From Thermodesulfitimonas autotrophica (GTDB taxonomy: Bacteria; Bacillota; Desulfotomaculia; Desulfotomaculales; Ammonificaceae): 64,000 bases of DNA. Positions 1-8,348 of the stretch are shown one piece after another. The position numbers and the translations under genes are program-made. Below the pieces are notes generated by a model that saw only the letters and a list, made by a program, of their open reading frames with translations, was not told where the DNA came from and did not search any database. How positions within the stretch are numbered: position 1 is the first letter of the stretch; every line of letters starts with the position of its first letter. The stretch lies in contig NZ_RKRE01000003.1 of NCBI RefSeq assembly GCF_003815015.1, positions 372,001 to 436,000 on the forward strand, in the 5' to 3' direction.

Positions 1-2
1 AT

Positions 3-2834
3 CACCCTATCAATGAAGGCCACATGTGCCCGAAAGGGATCGCGCTTTCCGACGCGAATACGATCGTGGATCAGAATAAACGCCGGGTGCCCAACCCGCG
101 GCGGGTGACCAAGGTCTTATACCGGCGTCCCGGCGCTACCAAGTGGGAGGTCAAAGACTGGGACTGGGCTTTAAAGGAAATTGCGAAGCGGGTCAAAGCA
201 ACGCGCGATGCGACCTTTGAAGAAAAAGACGCCAACGGCGTTACGGTTAACCGGACCCCAGCGATCGCTCACTTAGGAAGCGCTTCCCTCGATAACGAAG
301 AGAATTACGTCATCCATAAGCTTCTCCGGAGCTTAGGCATCATTAATATCGACCACCACGCCCGTCTCTGACACTCCTCTACCGTGGCCGGTCTGGCCAA
401 CACGTTCGGCAGAGGAGTAATGACCAACCACTTCATCGACTACAAGAATGCGGATGTTGTCTTGATGATCGGTTCCAATTCCGCCGAATGTCACCCCCGG
501 GCAATGAGCTGGATCCTGCGTGGCCGGGAGACCCGTGGCACCAAGTTGATCGTGGTGGATCCCCGGTTTACCAAGAGTGCGGCCCTGGCCGATATCTACG
601 CTCCCATCCGGCCCGGAACCGATATCGCCTTCCTGCTGGGCTTGATTAACTATGCCATCGAGAACAAGCTTTACCAGCACGATTACGTGGTCAATTACAC
701 CAACGCCTCTTTCCTGGTAGACCCAAATTTCAAGTGTGAAGACGGCCTCTTTTCTGGTTTCAATCTGAAGGACGGAAAGGTCTTCTACGACACCACCACC
801 TGGCGCTATCAGAAGGATGGCGACACCATCAAAAAGGACCCCACGCTCCGCGACCCCAACTGTGTTTTTCAAATTTTAAAGCGGCACGTGGCGCGGTACG
901 ACATCAAAACCGTTTGCCAGATTACCGGGACGCCCGAAGATATTTACCGCCAGGTATGCGAAACCTTCTGTGCTACCGGCGTGCCCGACAAAGCCGGTAA
1001 CGTCATTTACGCGATGGGGATTACCCAGCACACTTACGGCAGCCAAAACGTGCGGGCCATCGCGATGCTGCAATTGCTTCTCGGTAACATTGGCGTCGCG
1101 GGGGGCGGGGTGAACGCCCAGCGCGGCGAGTCGAATGTCCAGGGTTCAACGGACATGGCGATGCTCTTCCACCTGCTTCCCGGGTACCTGGCGATGGTTG
1201 ATGCCACCAAACATACTAAGCTTCAAGATTACCTGGATAAGGAAGTTCCCAAAACCAGCTTCTGGCAAAATACCGGAAAGTTTCTCATCAGTCAGTTGAA
1301 GGCCTGGTACGGCGATAAGGCGACCAAGGAGAACGACTTCTGTTTCGATTGGCTGCCGAAGCTTGACGGGAAGCCCCACGACCACGTTTCCATCTTCCAG
1401 AGCATGGCGGAGGGGAAGATCAAGGGCTTCTTCGCCTGGGGGCAGAACCCGTTAGTGGGCGGGCCGACTGTGGCAGCGGAACGGCAGGCGATGGAGAACC
1501 TGGACTGGCTGGTTGTTGTGGATCTTTTCGAGACCGAGACGGCGGCTTTCTGGAAGCGCCCCGGTGTTGACCCGAAGAAGATCAAGACGGAGGTCTTTCT
1601 CCTACCGGCAGCCTTTTCTTACGAGAAAGAAGGGACGGTTACCAACAGCGGCCGCTGGGTCCAGTACCGCTGGAAAGCGGTGGCGCCCCCAGGTGACGCT
1701 AAGAGCGATCTCTGGATTGCGGACCGGCTCTTCAAGGCCATCCGGAAGGAGTACCAGACTGGGGGAAGGTTCCCCGACCCGATCTTGAATATGGTTTGGA
1801 ATTACGACGCGCCCGGCAGCGACGAGCCTGATATCGGGAAGGTGGCCCTGGAAATTAACGGGTACACCGTTGCTGACGGTAAGGCGTTAGATACCTTTGT
1901 TAAGTTGAAAGACGATGGTTCTACCGCCTGCGGGTGCTGGATCTACGCCGGTTACTGGGTGGTTGATCCGGAACTGAAGGTGGAGGCGGCGAAGCGGCGG
2001 AGCCGTGTGGACAAAAGTGGTCTGGGACTCTACCCGAAATGGGCCTTTGCCTGGCCGGTAAACCGCCGCATCGTTTACAACCGCTGCTCGTGCGATCCGA
2101 ACGGACAACCCTGGGATCCGCAGCGCGCCCTGGTAGCCTGGGATGGCACTAAATGGGTAACTAACGATGTTCCGGACTTTGCGGTTAAGGACGCGGCAGG
2201 GAATCCGGTGCCACCGGCGAAGACGGCTGGAGCACCCTTCATCATGGTGCCGGAAGGGGTCGGGCGGCTCTTCGGCGCTGATAACGGAATTAGAGCTGGC
2301 GCTCTTAAAGAGGGCCCGCTTCCGGAGCATTACGAGCCGGTGGAAAGCCCGATTGCAAACCTGATTGCCAAGCAGCAAAACAACCCTGTCATCCTCCGCC
2401 GGAAGGGAGCTTTTGATCGGGTTGCGCCAAGCGGAAGTGTTGAATATCCTTACGTGCTTACCACCTTCCGGTTAGTCGAACACTACCAGAGTGGTGCTGT
2501 GACGCGGAATTCACCCTGGTTGGTAGAGCTTATGCCCGAAGTGTTCGTGGAGATTTCACCACAGCTTGCGGCCAGGTTAGGTATCAAATCCGGTGACGCC
2601 GTTGTGGTCTCCACTATCCGGGGCACGATCAAGTGCAAGGCTTGCGTTACGCCGAGCCTGAAACCCTTAAAGGTCGGCGGGCGTGAAGTAGAGGTTGTTG
2701 GTCTTCCCTGGCACTGGGGCTACCAGGGTATAGGAGTGGGCGAATCTGCGAACGTGCTGACGCTCTCTCTTGGCGACGCCAACACGCAGATTCCCGAATA
2801 CAAGGCGTGCCTCTGCAACATCCGCAAGGCTTAG
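3..2834 (+). CDS. fdhA: Formate dehydrogenase catalytic (alpha) subunit, selenocysteine-containing, 5' partial
   Basis: Molybdenum/tungsten bis-MGD subunit that oxidises formate to CO2. The gene enters the window already open, reading HPINEGHMCPKG, the end of the N-terminal [4Fe-4S] region. The frame then meets TGA at 369-371 and continues unbroken to 2834. The context HARL-UGA-HSSTVAGLA matches the selenocysteine site of the FdnG/FdoG family, so the UGA is read as Sec (visible residue 123) and this is one gene, not two. About 943 residues are visible; the MGD-binding C-terminal domain is complete. Similarity is to the membrane-associated, exported formate dehydrogenase-N type, so a Tat signal would be expected upstream, outside the window. 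The Fe-S subunit and FdhE follow directly. What is unseen is the N-terminus and the promoter. Confidence 0.95.
372..412 (+). promoter_or_regulatory. Bacterial SECIS element of fdhA
   Basis: Immediately downstream of the UGA codon, bases 385-389 (TGGCC) pair with 395-399 (GGCCA) around the loop GGTCT. A lower helix can form between CCTCT (376-380) and AGAGG (411-415). The GGUCU loop is the SelB-binding signature known from E. coli fdhF, and 18 bases separate the UGA from the loop GGUCU, which by my recollection of fdhF is the same spacing. This is the signal that recodes the stop as selenocysteine. Confidence 0.88.
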
Positions 2835-2871
2835 CGTTAACGGCAAAGAAGCATGAGAGGGGATGATCGGG

Positions 2872-3576
2872 ATGCCCAAAGCGGTACTCGTTGACCTTAC
2901 GCGCTGCATCGGGTGTCGCAGTTGTCAGGTCGCTTGCAAGCAGTGGAATGACCTGCCGGCGGAGCGGACATCCTTCGGCGGCGGGCGGGACAACCCGGCG
3001 GCTTTAAGCAAGACGACCTGGACCAGAGTGGAACATAAATACGTTACGGACGGAGCAAAACTAAGTTACCGTTTCGTGAAACGGCAGTGTATGCACTGTC
3101 TTGAGCCCGCCTGTGTCGGGGCCTGTTTTATGGGGGTGCTGAAAAAGACGCCCCAGGGGCCGGTGGTCGTCGCTGCGGACAGGTGTATCGGCTGCTACTA
3201 CTGTCAGGTGGCTTGTCCCTTCGAGGTGCCCCGCTACGAGTGGCAGAAAGGAAAAGCGCGGCCTCAGAAATGCCGCTTTTGCTTCGAACCGGGCGGGAAG
3301 TACGATCGCCTTGGTCAGGGACTTGCCCCGGCGTGCGTTCAAGCGTGCCCTACCGGGGCCCTGAAGTTTGGGGAACGGGATCAGCTTATTGCTGAAGCGT
3401 GGGAGCGAATCAACGCCCACCCACACTACGTGCGGTACGTGTACGGGGAAAAGGACCAGGGAGGCACTTCCTGGCTTTACCTCTCGGATGTACCGTTTGC
3501 GGAGCTTGGATTTGAGGTAGGTTCGGGAGCGGCTAGCTTCTTTAAACGGTTGCAGAGGCTGAGAACAGGCTCTTAA
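2872..3576 (+). CDS. fdhB: Formate dehydrogenase iron-sulfur (beta) subunit
   Basis: Four-cluster ferredoxin-type protein that carries electrons away from the catalytic subunit. Cysteine groups lie at about residues 12-22 (CIGCRSCQVAC), 73-85 (CMHC...CVGAC), 105-115 (CIGCYYCQVAC) and 134-159 (CRFC...CVQAC), the pattern of FdnH/HybA-type subunits. At 234 residues it is shorter than FdnH and has no C-terminal membrane helix. An ATG at 2863 is in frame, but AGGGG at 2858-2862 abuts it; the ATG at 2872 has a 9-base spacing and gives the natural MPKAVLVD start. It follows fdhA by under 40 bases. No gamma (cytochrome b) subunit gene follows. Confidence 0.92.
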   Translation: MPKAVLVDLTRCIGCRSCQVACKQWNDLPAERTSFGGGRDNPAALSKTTWTRVEHKYVTDGAKLSYRFVKRQCMHCLEPACVGACFMGVLKKTPQGPVVVAADRCIGCYYCQVACPFEVPRYEWQKGKARPQKCRFCFEPGGKYDRLGQGLAPACVQACPTGALKFGERDQLIAEAWERINAHPHYVRYVYGEKDQGGTSWLYLSDVPFAELGFEVGSGAASFFKRLQRLRTGS

Positions 3577-3600
3577 CGCCAAAATTTCGGGTAGCGGAGG

Positions 3601-4467
3601 ATGCAGGTGAAGAGGCTGGACGTGGCAGACCTTGCGGCGCAGATGGTGGCCCTCTGGGGAGCGTTGGGCTCCTGTGGGGTTACTGCTCCGCTCTTCTTTA
3701 AGCGATCACCTACCGTTCAAGAGCGGCAGGAGTGGGGGAAGGGTATTCCGTGGGTGATGCTTCTCCCGCCCCAGATTGAGACGGATTCTTTCGCCACAGT
3801 GGTTGCCTGTATCGCGGGTGCTATAAAGCAGGTTCTACCGGAACTGGAACCCGAAATTGCGGCGGTAGATAGGGCTTTAACGCAGGATGAGTCGTTGAAG
3901 GCGGTTCTCACAGATTACCTGCGCGAGAGAATCATACGTAAGGACGGCGTTGTGCGGGAAGTACCTCTGCCGTCCGGCCTTTCCCCCGAGGCGGTGGGGT
4001 TTGTAACCGGTACGGCGGCGAGGCTTCTGATGCGGGCTTACGCAAGGGAAGCAGCGGCCTGGTTTGCCGCCGGTGAGTGGCGGCGGGGCATCTGCCCTGT
4101 ATGCGGGAATTACCCGGTTTTCGCCGTTTTGCAGGAAGAGGAGCGGGCGCGGCATTTGTATTGCGGCCTTTGTGGCACGAGCTGGCGGTTTGAGCGGCTG
4201 GCTTGCCCGTTTTGCGGCCGCCAGGACGGGCAGGGGGAATTGCTCATCTGGGAAGAGCAGCCAGCGTACAGGGTTTACCTCTGTCACGAATGCCGGGCCT
4301 ATTTGAAGGCGTTTGACGCTAAGTGGGGGAAACCGGAAGACCTGCTTGTAGAATCTTTTCGCACGCTTTTTTTAGATCTGCTGGCGCTGCGCGAAGGTTA
4401 CCAAAACCCAGCGCTGGAGTGGAGCAACTTGCTGGTGGAACCCCATTCCTTGCGGTCGGAAGGCTAA
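3601..4467 (+). CDS. fdhE: Formate dehydrogenase accessory protein FdhE
   Basis: FdhE is needed for production of active FdnG/FdoG-type formate dehydrogenases, probably acting in their redox or metal maturation in the cytoplasm. The 288-residue protein has the family's rubredoxin-like CxxC pairs in its second half: CPVCGNYP, CGLCGTSW, CPFCGRQD and CHECRAYLKAFD. The N-terminal part is divergent and helical, as usual. It begins 24 bases after fdhB, preceded by GCGGAGG directly upstream of the ATG, so it is probably in the same transcript. Its presence supports the FdnG-type assignment of the catalytic subunit. Confidence 0.93.
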   Translation: MQVKRLDVADLAAQMVALWGALGSCGVTAPLFFKRSPTVQERQEWGKGIPWVMLLPPQIETDSFATVVACIAGAIKQVLPELEPEIAAVDRALTQDESLKAVLTDYLRERIIRKDGVVREVPLPSGLSPEAVGFVTGTAARLLMRAYAREAAAWFAAGEWRRGICPVCGNYPVFAVLQEEERARHLYCGLCGTSWRFERLACPFCGRQDGQGELLIWEEQPAYRVYLCHECRAYLKAFDAKWGKPEDLLVESFRTLFLDLLALREGYQNPALEWSNLLVEPHSLRSEG

Positions 4468-4531
4468 AGGTGCGGCTACATCTTTTATAGCGCCTTTGCT
4501 TACGGAGTCAGAAGAAGGAGGGTTCTCGGTA

Positions 4532-5047
4532 ATGAAGAAATACGCTATACTGATGTTAGTGCTGGCCCTTTTACTTACCGGGTTGGCGAGTCTGGGTCCG
4601 AGTCCTGTTCAGGCTTACCCGAGTATGGGTGGTAATTGTGCTCTCTGTCACCCCGGCGGTGCGCCGGGAGGCAGCAAGCCGGCACCGGCACCGCAGAAAA
4701 AGACTACGCCTTCTAGCAAAACTGGGGTGACGCAGCAGAAACAGGCCGGAGCAACGCAGAAGCAGGCCGCACAGGCTAAGCAGGCGGCAAGCGCGGCCCT
4801 TTCCTGCAAGCAGTGTCACCCCCGGGCTACAACGCCCGTTGCGGGGATGAAGTGTGAGGCCTGTCATGAAGGTGGCGCGGCCCATATGAAGGCACCCACA
4901 AAGGTGAAAACCAAAATCGGCCGTCAGCCGGTGAAAGTTATGCTGGCCTACGAGGTTAATATAGGTTCTGGCAGGCATATCGGGTTGACCAAGCAGGGCG
5001 CTGAAGTTTGTGCTGCCTGCCACGCGCACGCGCATAGTAACGACTAA
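4532..5047 (+). CDS. Secreted tetraheme c-type cytochrome
   Basis: A 171-residue protein with an N-terminal signal/anchor (MKKYAILMLVLALLLTG, cleavage plausible after VQA) and four CxxCH heme-binding motifs: CALCH (36-40), CKQCH (92-96), CEACH (108-112) and CAACH (160-164). Heme 1 is separated from the rest by a Pro/Lys/Gln/Ala-rich linker of about 50 residues (41-90). Start ATG at 4532 is chosen because GAAGGAGGG lies at 4513-4521; an in-frame upstream codon at 4496 would spoil the signal sequence. Lying in the fdh cluster where the cytochrome b subunit is usually found, it is a candidate electron acceptor for the formate dehydrogenase. That role is inference. Its exact cytochrome family is not recognised. 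Confidence 0.85.
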   Translation: MKKYAILMLVLALLLTGLASLGPSPVQAYPSMGGNCALCHPGGAPGGSKPAPAPQKKTTPSSKTGVTQQKQAGATQKQAAQAKQAASAALSCKQCHPRATTPVAGMKCEACHEGGAAHMKAPTKVKTKIGRQPVKVMLAYEVNIGSGRHIGLTKQGAEVCAACHAHAHSND

Positions 5048-5064
5048 AAGAGGCGGGCTGTTTT

Positions 5065-6030
5065 GTGGGTAGAGAACGGCAAAGGGTTGATTACCTACGT
5101 ATTTCCGTGACTGACCGCTGTAATCTTCGCTGCCGTTACTGCTTGCCTTCTGAGGGCGTGCCTACAGTTCCGCATGCAGAGGTCCTGCGGCACGAAGAGA
5201 TTGTGGCTATAGTTCAGGCGGCGGTTGCGGTGGGGATTAAAAAGGTCCGGCTTACGGGAGGGGAACCGCTCGTCCGCAGGGGAATTGTGGAGTTAGTGGC
5301 GATGCTGGCGGCGGTTCCCGGAATCGACGATGTAGCGCTGACGACGAACGGCGTCCTCTTTCCGGAAATGGCTGCGGCGCTTAAAAGAGCGGGCTTGCGG
5401 CGGGTCAACATCAGCCTCGACACCTTACGGCCGGAACGTTACGCCTGGATCACGCGGGGCGGGGATTTGCAAAGGGTTTTAACGGCCGTGGAGACGGCTC
5501 TCGCGCTTGGACTGCACCCGGTCAAGCTCAACATGGTAGTGCTGAAGGGTTTCAATGACGACGAAATTATCGATATGGCGCGGCTTTCCCTGGAGCGGCC
5601 GTTACACGTCCGGTTCATCGAGCTAATGCCTTTCGGCCCGGCGGACGCGCTGCAGAACGAATGTTTTTTCCCCACCCGGGAGGTCCGGGCGCGCCTTGAG
5701 GCGCACTTTGGTCCTCTTGTCACCATCCGTAAACTGGCCGGCTGCGGCCCCGCCTGTTATTACCGGATACCGGGTGCGACCGGCACCATCGGCTTTATCA
5801 GCGGGGTTACCGGCCATTTCTGCTCTCGCTGCAACCGCCTGCGCCTGACCGCTACGGGAGAGCTCCGGACCTGCCTTTTTGGGGGGCCGGGGGTTGATCT
5901 CAAGGGGCCGCTCCGGGCTGGTGCTAATCAGGCGGCGGTCGCGGCGCTGCTCCGCGAGGCGATTGAGAAGAAGGCCGGAACCAGGGCTAAAACCGGGCGG
6001 CTTGGCGTGATGGCCCGTCTTGGCGGGTAA
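5065..6030 (+). CDS. moaA: GTP 3',8-cyclase (molybdenum cofactor biosynthesis protein A)
   Basis: Radical SAM enzyme that converts GTP to the 3',8-cyclo intermediate, the first step of molybdopterin synthesis. The SAM cluster motif CNLRCRYC gives C19, C23 and C26. The second, GTP-binding cluster is supplied by the C-terminal CSRCNRLRLTATGELRTC region. The protein ends in the conserved Gly-Gly (RLGG). 321 residues is normal. The start is GTG at 5065, with AGGCGG at 5051-5056. It follows the cytochrome gene by 17 bases, so cofactor synthesis is linked to the formate dehydrogenase that needs it. Confidence 0.95.
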   Translation: MGRERQRVDYLRISVTDRCNLRCRYCLPSEGVPTVPHAEVLRHEEIVAIVQAAVAVGIKKVRLTGGEPLVRRGIVELVAMLAAVPGIDDVALTTNGVLFPEMAAALKRAGLRRVNISLDTLRPERYAWITRGGDLQRVLTAVETALALGLHPVKLNMVVLKGFNDDEIIDMARLSLERPLHVRFIELMPFGPADALQNECFFPTREVRARLEAHFGPLVTIRKLAGCGPACYYRIPGATGTIGFISGVTGHFCSRCNRLRLTATGELRTCLFGGPGVDLKGPLRAGANQAAVAALLREAIEKKAGTRAKTGRLGVMARLGG

Positions 6031-6097
6031 GGTGTAAAATTAGGTAGCGCTGCTGCTTTTCGCTGCGGGGCGGAGGGTGCATTTCTGCGACTCTGTC

Positions 6098-6126
6098 TTG
6101 ATTTTTGGTGTGTTTCGCTTTAAAAT
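6098..6126 (+). promoter_or_regulatory. Putative sigma-A promoter for the MTH1187-mrp pair
   Basis: TTGATT at 6098-6103 and TAAAAT at 6121-6126 are separated by exactly 17 bases. The element lies in the 188-base gap after moaA and upstream of the next two genes. It is a pattern match only. Confidence 0.5.
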
Positions 6127-6162
6127 GTGTATAGATTAAAGTTTTGAGCATAAGCTATAAAT

Positions 6163-6203
6163 CCCCCGGCACCGGAAACGGGAGAGGGGGGTCTATCTTT
6201 TCT
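6163..6203 (+). promoter_or_regulatory. Structured leader hairpin, possible attenuator
   Basis: CCCCC (6163-6167) pairs with GGGGG (6187-6191). An inner CCG-GAAA-CGG helix is capped by a GNRA-type tetraloop, with a GGCA/GAGA internal loop between the two helices. A U-rich stretch (TCTATCTTTT) follows. It lies between the putative promoter and the start of the MTH1187-family gene, so it could be a terminator/attenuator or a leader. It does not match a riboswitch I recognise. Confidence 0.35.
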
Positions 6204-6218
6204 ACGGGAGGGAATCCT

Positions 6219-6536
6219 ATGGCCGGCGTGGTGGCCGAAATCGCGGTGGTCCCTCTTGGGACGGGCTCGCCAAGCGTCAGCCGCTACGTGGCGGAGTGTG
6301 TGCGGCTACTTGCGGCGAGCGGGCTCAAGTACGAAGTGACGGCGATGGGGACCATCGTCGAGGGTGAGCTCGAGAAGGTGCTGGCTGTGGCCCGGCAGAT
6401 GCACGAGGCACCTTTCGCCGCCGGGGTTGCCCGCGTAGTAACGACCATCAAGATTGACGAGCGGCGGGATAAGGCACTTTCGATTCGGGGCAAAGTAGCG
6501 GCGGTAACCGGGCAACTAAAGAATTTTGGGGTTTAA
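6219..6536 (+). CDS. MTH1187/YkoF-type thiamine-binding family protein
   Basis: A 105-residue protein of the MTH1187 family: ferredoxin-like fold, typically tetrameric, small-ligand (thiamine-like) binding. Recognised by the N-terminal VAEIAVVPLGTGSPSVSRYV, the YEVTAMGTIVEGEL strand-turn and the closing RVVTTIKIDERRD segment. GGGAGGG lies just upstream of the ATG at 6219. A longer in-frame reading from 6144 would translate the leader hairpin and is rejected. Physiological role is unknown. It precedes the Mrp ATPase by 17 bases. Confidence 0.82.
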   Translation: MAGVVAEIAVVPLGTGSPSVSRYVAECVRLLAASGLKYEVTAMGTIVEGELEKVLAVARQMHEAPFAAGVARVVTTIKIDERRDKALSIRGKVAAVTGQLKNFGV

Positions 6537-6553
6537 GCGGAGGTGTTTTTTGC

Positions 6554-7438
6554 TTGGCCGGAGTGAAGGAAGAATGTGAAAAGGCTGGTAAGCAGTGTGG
6601 TGCGTGTGGCGAACGGGAAACCTGTCCGGCAGGGGAAACTTTTGCGCCGGCTCATAAGCTCTCTCAGGTGCGCCACCTGGTAGCGGTCATGAGCGGCAAA
6701 GGTGGGGTGGGGAAGTCCTCGGTGAGCGCGCTTTTAGCCACAACCCTATCCCGCCAGGGATGCCGGGTTGGTATCCTGGATGCGGACATTACCGGGCCGA
6801 GCATCCCCAAGCTTTTCGGGATTAAGGAGCGGGTGGAAGGGAGCGAGTTCGGCGTTTATATTCCCAAGAGCCCTAAGCTCGGGATCTACGTGATGTCGGC
6901 GAACCTCTTTTTAGAGCGGGAAGACGACCCGGTGATCTGGCGGGGGCCGATTATCAGCAACGTGATCAGGCAGTTCTGGACCGATGTGGCTTGGGGAAAA
7001 CTCGACTACCTGATAGTCGACTTACCACCGGGAACAGGGGATGCGCCCCTCACCGTGATGCAGTCCCTGCCGCTTGACGGGGTAATCATCGTTTCTTCGC
7101 CTCAGGACCTGGCGGTGATGGTGGTGCGTAAGGCGATCAGGATGGTGGCGGAGATGAAGGTACCTATCCTGGGCCTGGTGGAGAATATGACTTACGTTAC
7201 CTGCGGGAAGTGCGGCCAGAAGATATTTGCTTTCGGCGAACCGCAAGGGGAAAAGGTGGCGGCGGAAACCGGCGTGCCGCTTCTGTCAACGCTGCCGATA
7301 GACCCAGAGCTAAGCCGCCTCGGCGACGAGGGGCGGATAGAGGATTATACCCCCACCGGACTTGAGGAACTGGCCAGCACTCTTGAGGATCGGTTCAAAT
7401 CTTCCTCTAAGACGGCCCGGCTTCTCTTCCAGCAGTAA
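6554..7438 (+). CDS. mrp: Mrp/NBP35-type P-loop ATPase, Fe-S cluster carrier
   Basis: Cytosolic ATPase of the Mrp/ApbC/NBP35 family that binds and transfers Fe-S clusters. The Walker A SGKGGVGKSS is at residues 47-56, followed by the DAD(I)TGPSIP switch and VDLPPGTGD motifs. A conserved CxxC (CGKCG, near residue 215) is the cluster-bridging pair. An N-terminal cysteine group (CEKAGKQCGACGERETC, residues 8-24) resembles the extra N-terminal cluster site of NBP35-type proteins. Start is TTG at 6554 with GCGGAGGTG upstream. It ends just before a strong bidirectional terminator. Placement after fdh and moaA fits a role in assembling Fe-S enzymes, but that is inference. Confidence 0.9.
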   Translation: MAGVKEECEKAGKQCGACGERETCPAGETFAPAHKLSQVRHLVAVMSGKGGVGKSSVSALLATTLSRQGCRVGILDADITGPSIPKLFGIKERVEGSEFGVYIPKSPKLGIYVMSANLFLEREDDPVIWRGPIISNVIRQFWTDVAWGKLDYLIVDLPPGTGDAPLTVMQSLPLDGVIIVSSPQDLAVMVVRKAIRMVAEMKVPILGLVENMTYVTCGKCGQKIFAFGEPQGEKVAAETGVPLLSTLPIDPELSRLGDEGRIEDYTPTGLEELASTLEDRFKSSSKTARLLFQQ

Positions 7439-7446
7439 CAGAAGAA

Positions 7447-7496
7447 AAGCAACTCCCGCCGGCGTGCGCGTTTCCGGCGGGAGTTGCTTTTTTTTT
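7447..7496. terminator. Strong bidirectional terminator between mrp and the flx-hdr operon
   Basis: A perfect 16-bp stem (AAGCAACTCCCGCCGG at 7447-7462 with its complement at 7474-7489) closes an 11-base loop. T-runs follow on the plus side, and A-runs on the left serve as T-runs on the minus strand. It sits between convergent transcription units. Confidence 0.92.
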
Positions 7497-7505
7497 CGCT
7501 GGCCT

Positions 7506-8348
7506 TTAATACTCTGGCGGGAGTTCCTTGAGCGCGGCGAGGTTAAAAACAGGGCCGTCCCGGCAGACAAACTTGGCGCCGATGTTGCAACGGCCGCACT
7601 TGCCGATGCCGCACTTCATCCGCATCTCCAGAGTGGTGTAGATCTGCTCCTCTTTAAAGCCCAACTTTTCAAGCTCTTTCAAAGTAAACTTAATCATGAC
7701 CGGCGGACCGCAGATGGCCACAAACTTGTTTTCTGGCGCGGGCTTGATCTCTGCGACGTAGGCCGGAACGAAGCCGACGTGCCCCTCCCACCCTTCCTCA
7801 GGGGCGTCGATCGTCGTCCAGACTGTAACCCCCGGCGTTTCCGGCCAGGTCCGGAAGACCTCTTCCTTATAACAGAGGTCGCCGTACGAGCGGGCGCCGT
7901 AGATGATTTCGATATTGCCGTAGTCCTTCCGGTTTTCCGGGGCAATCATGAAGTTTACCAGGGGCCGCAGGGGTGCAAGCCCTATCCCCCCGCCGATGAC
8001 TAATAAATCGTTACCCCGCATTGCCTCTACGGGAAAACTGTTGCCGTAGGGACCGCGGACGCCGATCTTGGCGCCCGGCTCCAGTTGGTGGATGGCGGTG
8101 GTCACTTTTCCCGCACGCCGGATGCTAAACTCGATCCAGTCCCGGGAAGTGGGTGAAGAAGCGAGGCAGAACATCGCCTCGCCTACCCCGAAGACGGAAA
8201 CCATTGCCGTCTGACCCGGCCTGTGACGCCACGCCGCCATCGCGTCGGGGTCGTCGAGTACCACCCGGAAGGTTTTGACGTCCCCGGTTTCCTGGATGAT
8301 ATCGATGATGGTTGCCGGTTGCGGCAGAAGCGGATTGGCTACCTTCAT
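7506..8348 (-). CDS. flxA: FlxA-like FAD/NAD(P)-binding oxidoreductase subunit
   Basis: A 280-residue protein of the ferredoxin-NADP reductase-like family found as the gamma subunit of sulfhydrogenases and anaerobic sulfite reductase, and as FlxA in Flx-Hdr clusters. The FAD-binding barrel (residues 1-100) contains RPGQTAMVSVFGVGEAMFCLASSP. The nucleotide domain has GGGIGLAPLRPLV near residue 110. A C-terminal Cys group (CGIGKCGRCNIGAKFVC) binds a [2Fe-2S] cluster. It would exchange electrons with NADH. The start overlaps the flxB stop by 4 bases, and it is the last gene of a seven-gene minus-strand operon. Confidence 0.85.
   Translation of the reverse strand: MKVANPLLPQPATIIDIIQETGDVKTFRVVLDDPDAMAAWRHRPGQTAMVSVFGVGEAMFCLASSPTSRDWIEFSIRRAGKVTTAIHQLEPGAKIGVRGPYGNSFPVEAMRGNDLLVIGGGIGLAPLRPLVNFMIAPENRKDYGNIEIIYGARSYGDLCYKEEVFRTWPETPGVTVWTTIDAPEEGWEGHVGFVPAYVAEIKPAPENKFVAICGPPVMIKFTLKELEKLGFKEEQIYTTLEMRMKCGIGKCGRCNIGAKFVCRDGPVFNLAALKELPPEY

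Noticed and set aside
24-371. Separate 115-residue gene ending at TGA 369
   Set aside because: The frame continues with formate dehydrogenase sequence and a SECIS; the TGA is selenocysteine.
6127-6218. TPP riboswitch before the thiamine-binding family gene
   Set aside because: The conserved CUGAGA and related cores are absent.
7362-8003. 213-codon plus-strand frame across the mrp terminator and flxA
   Set aside because: It runs through a strong terminator hairpin and lies antisense to flxA.
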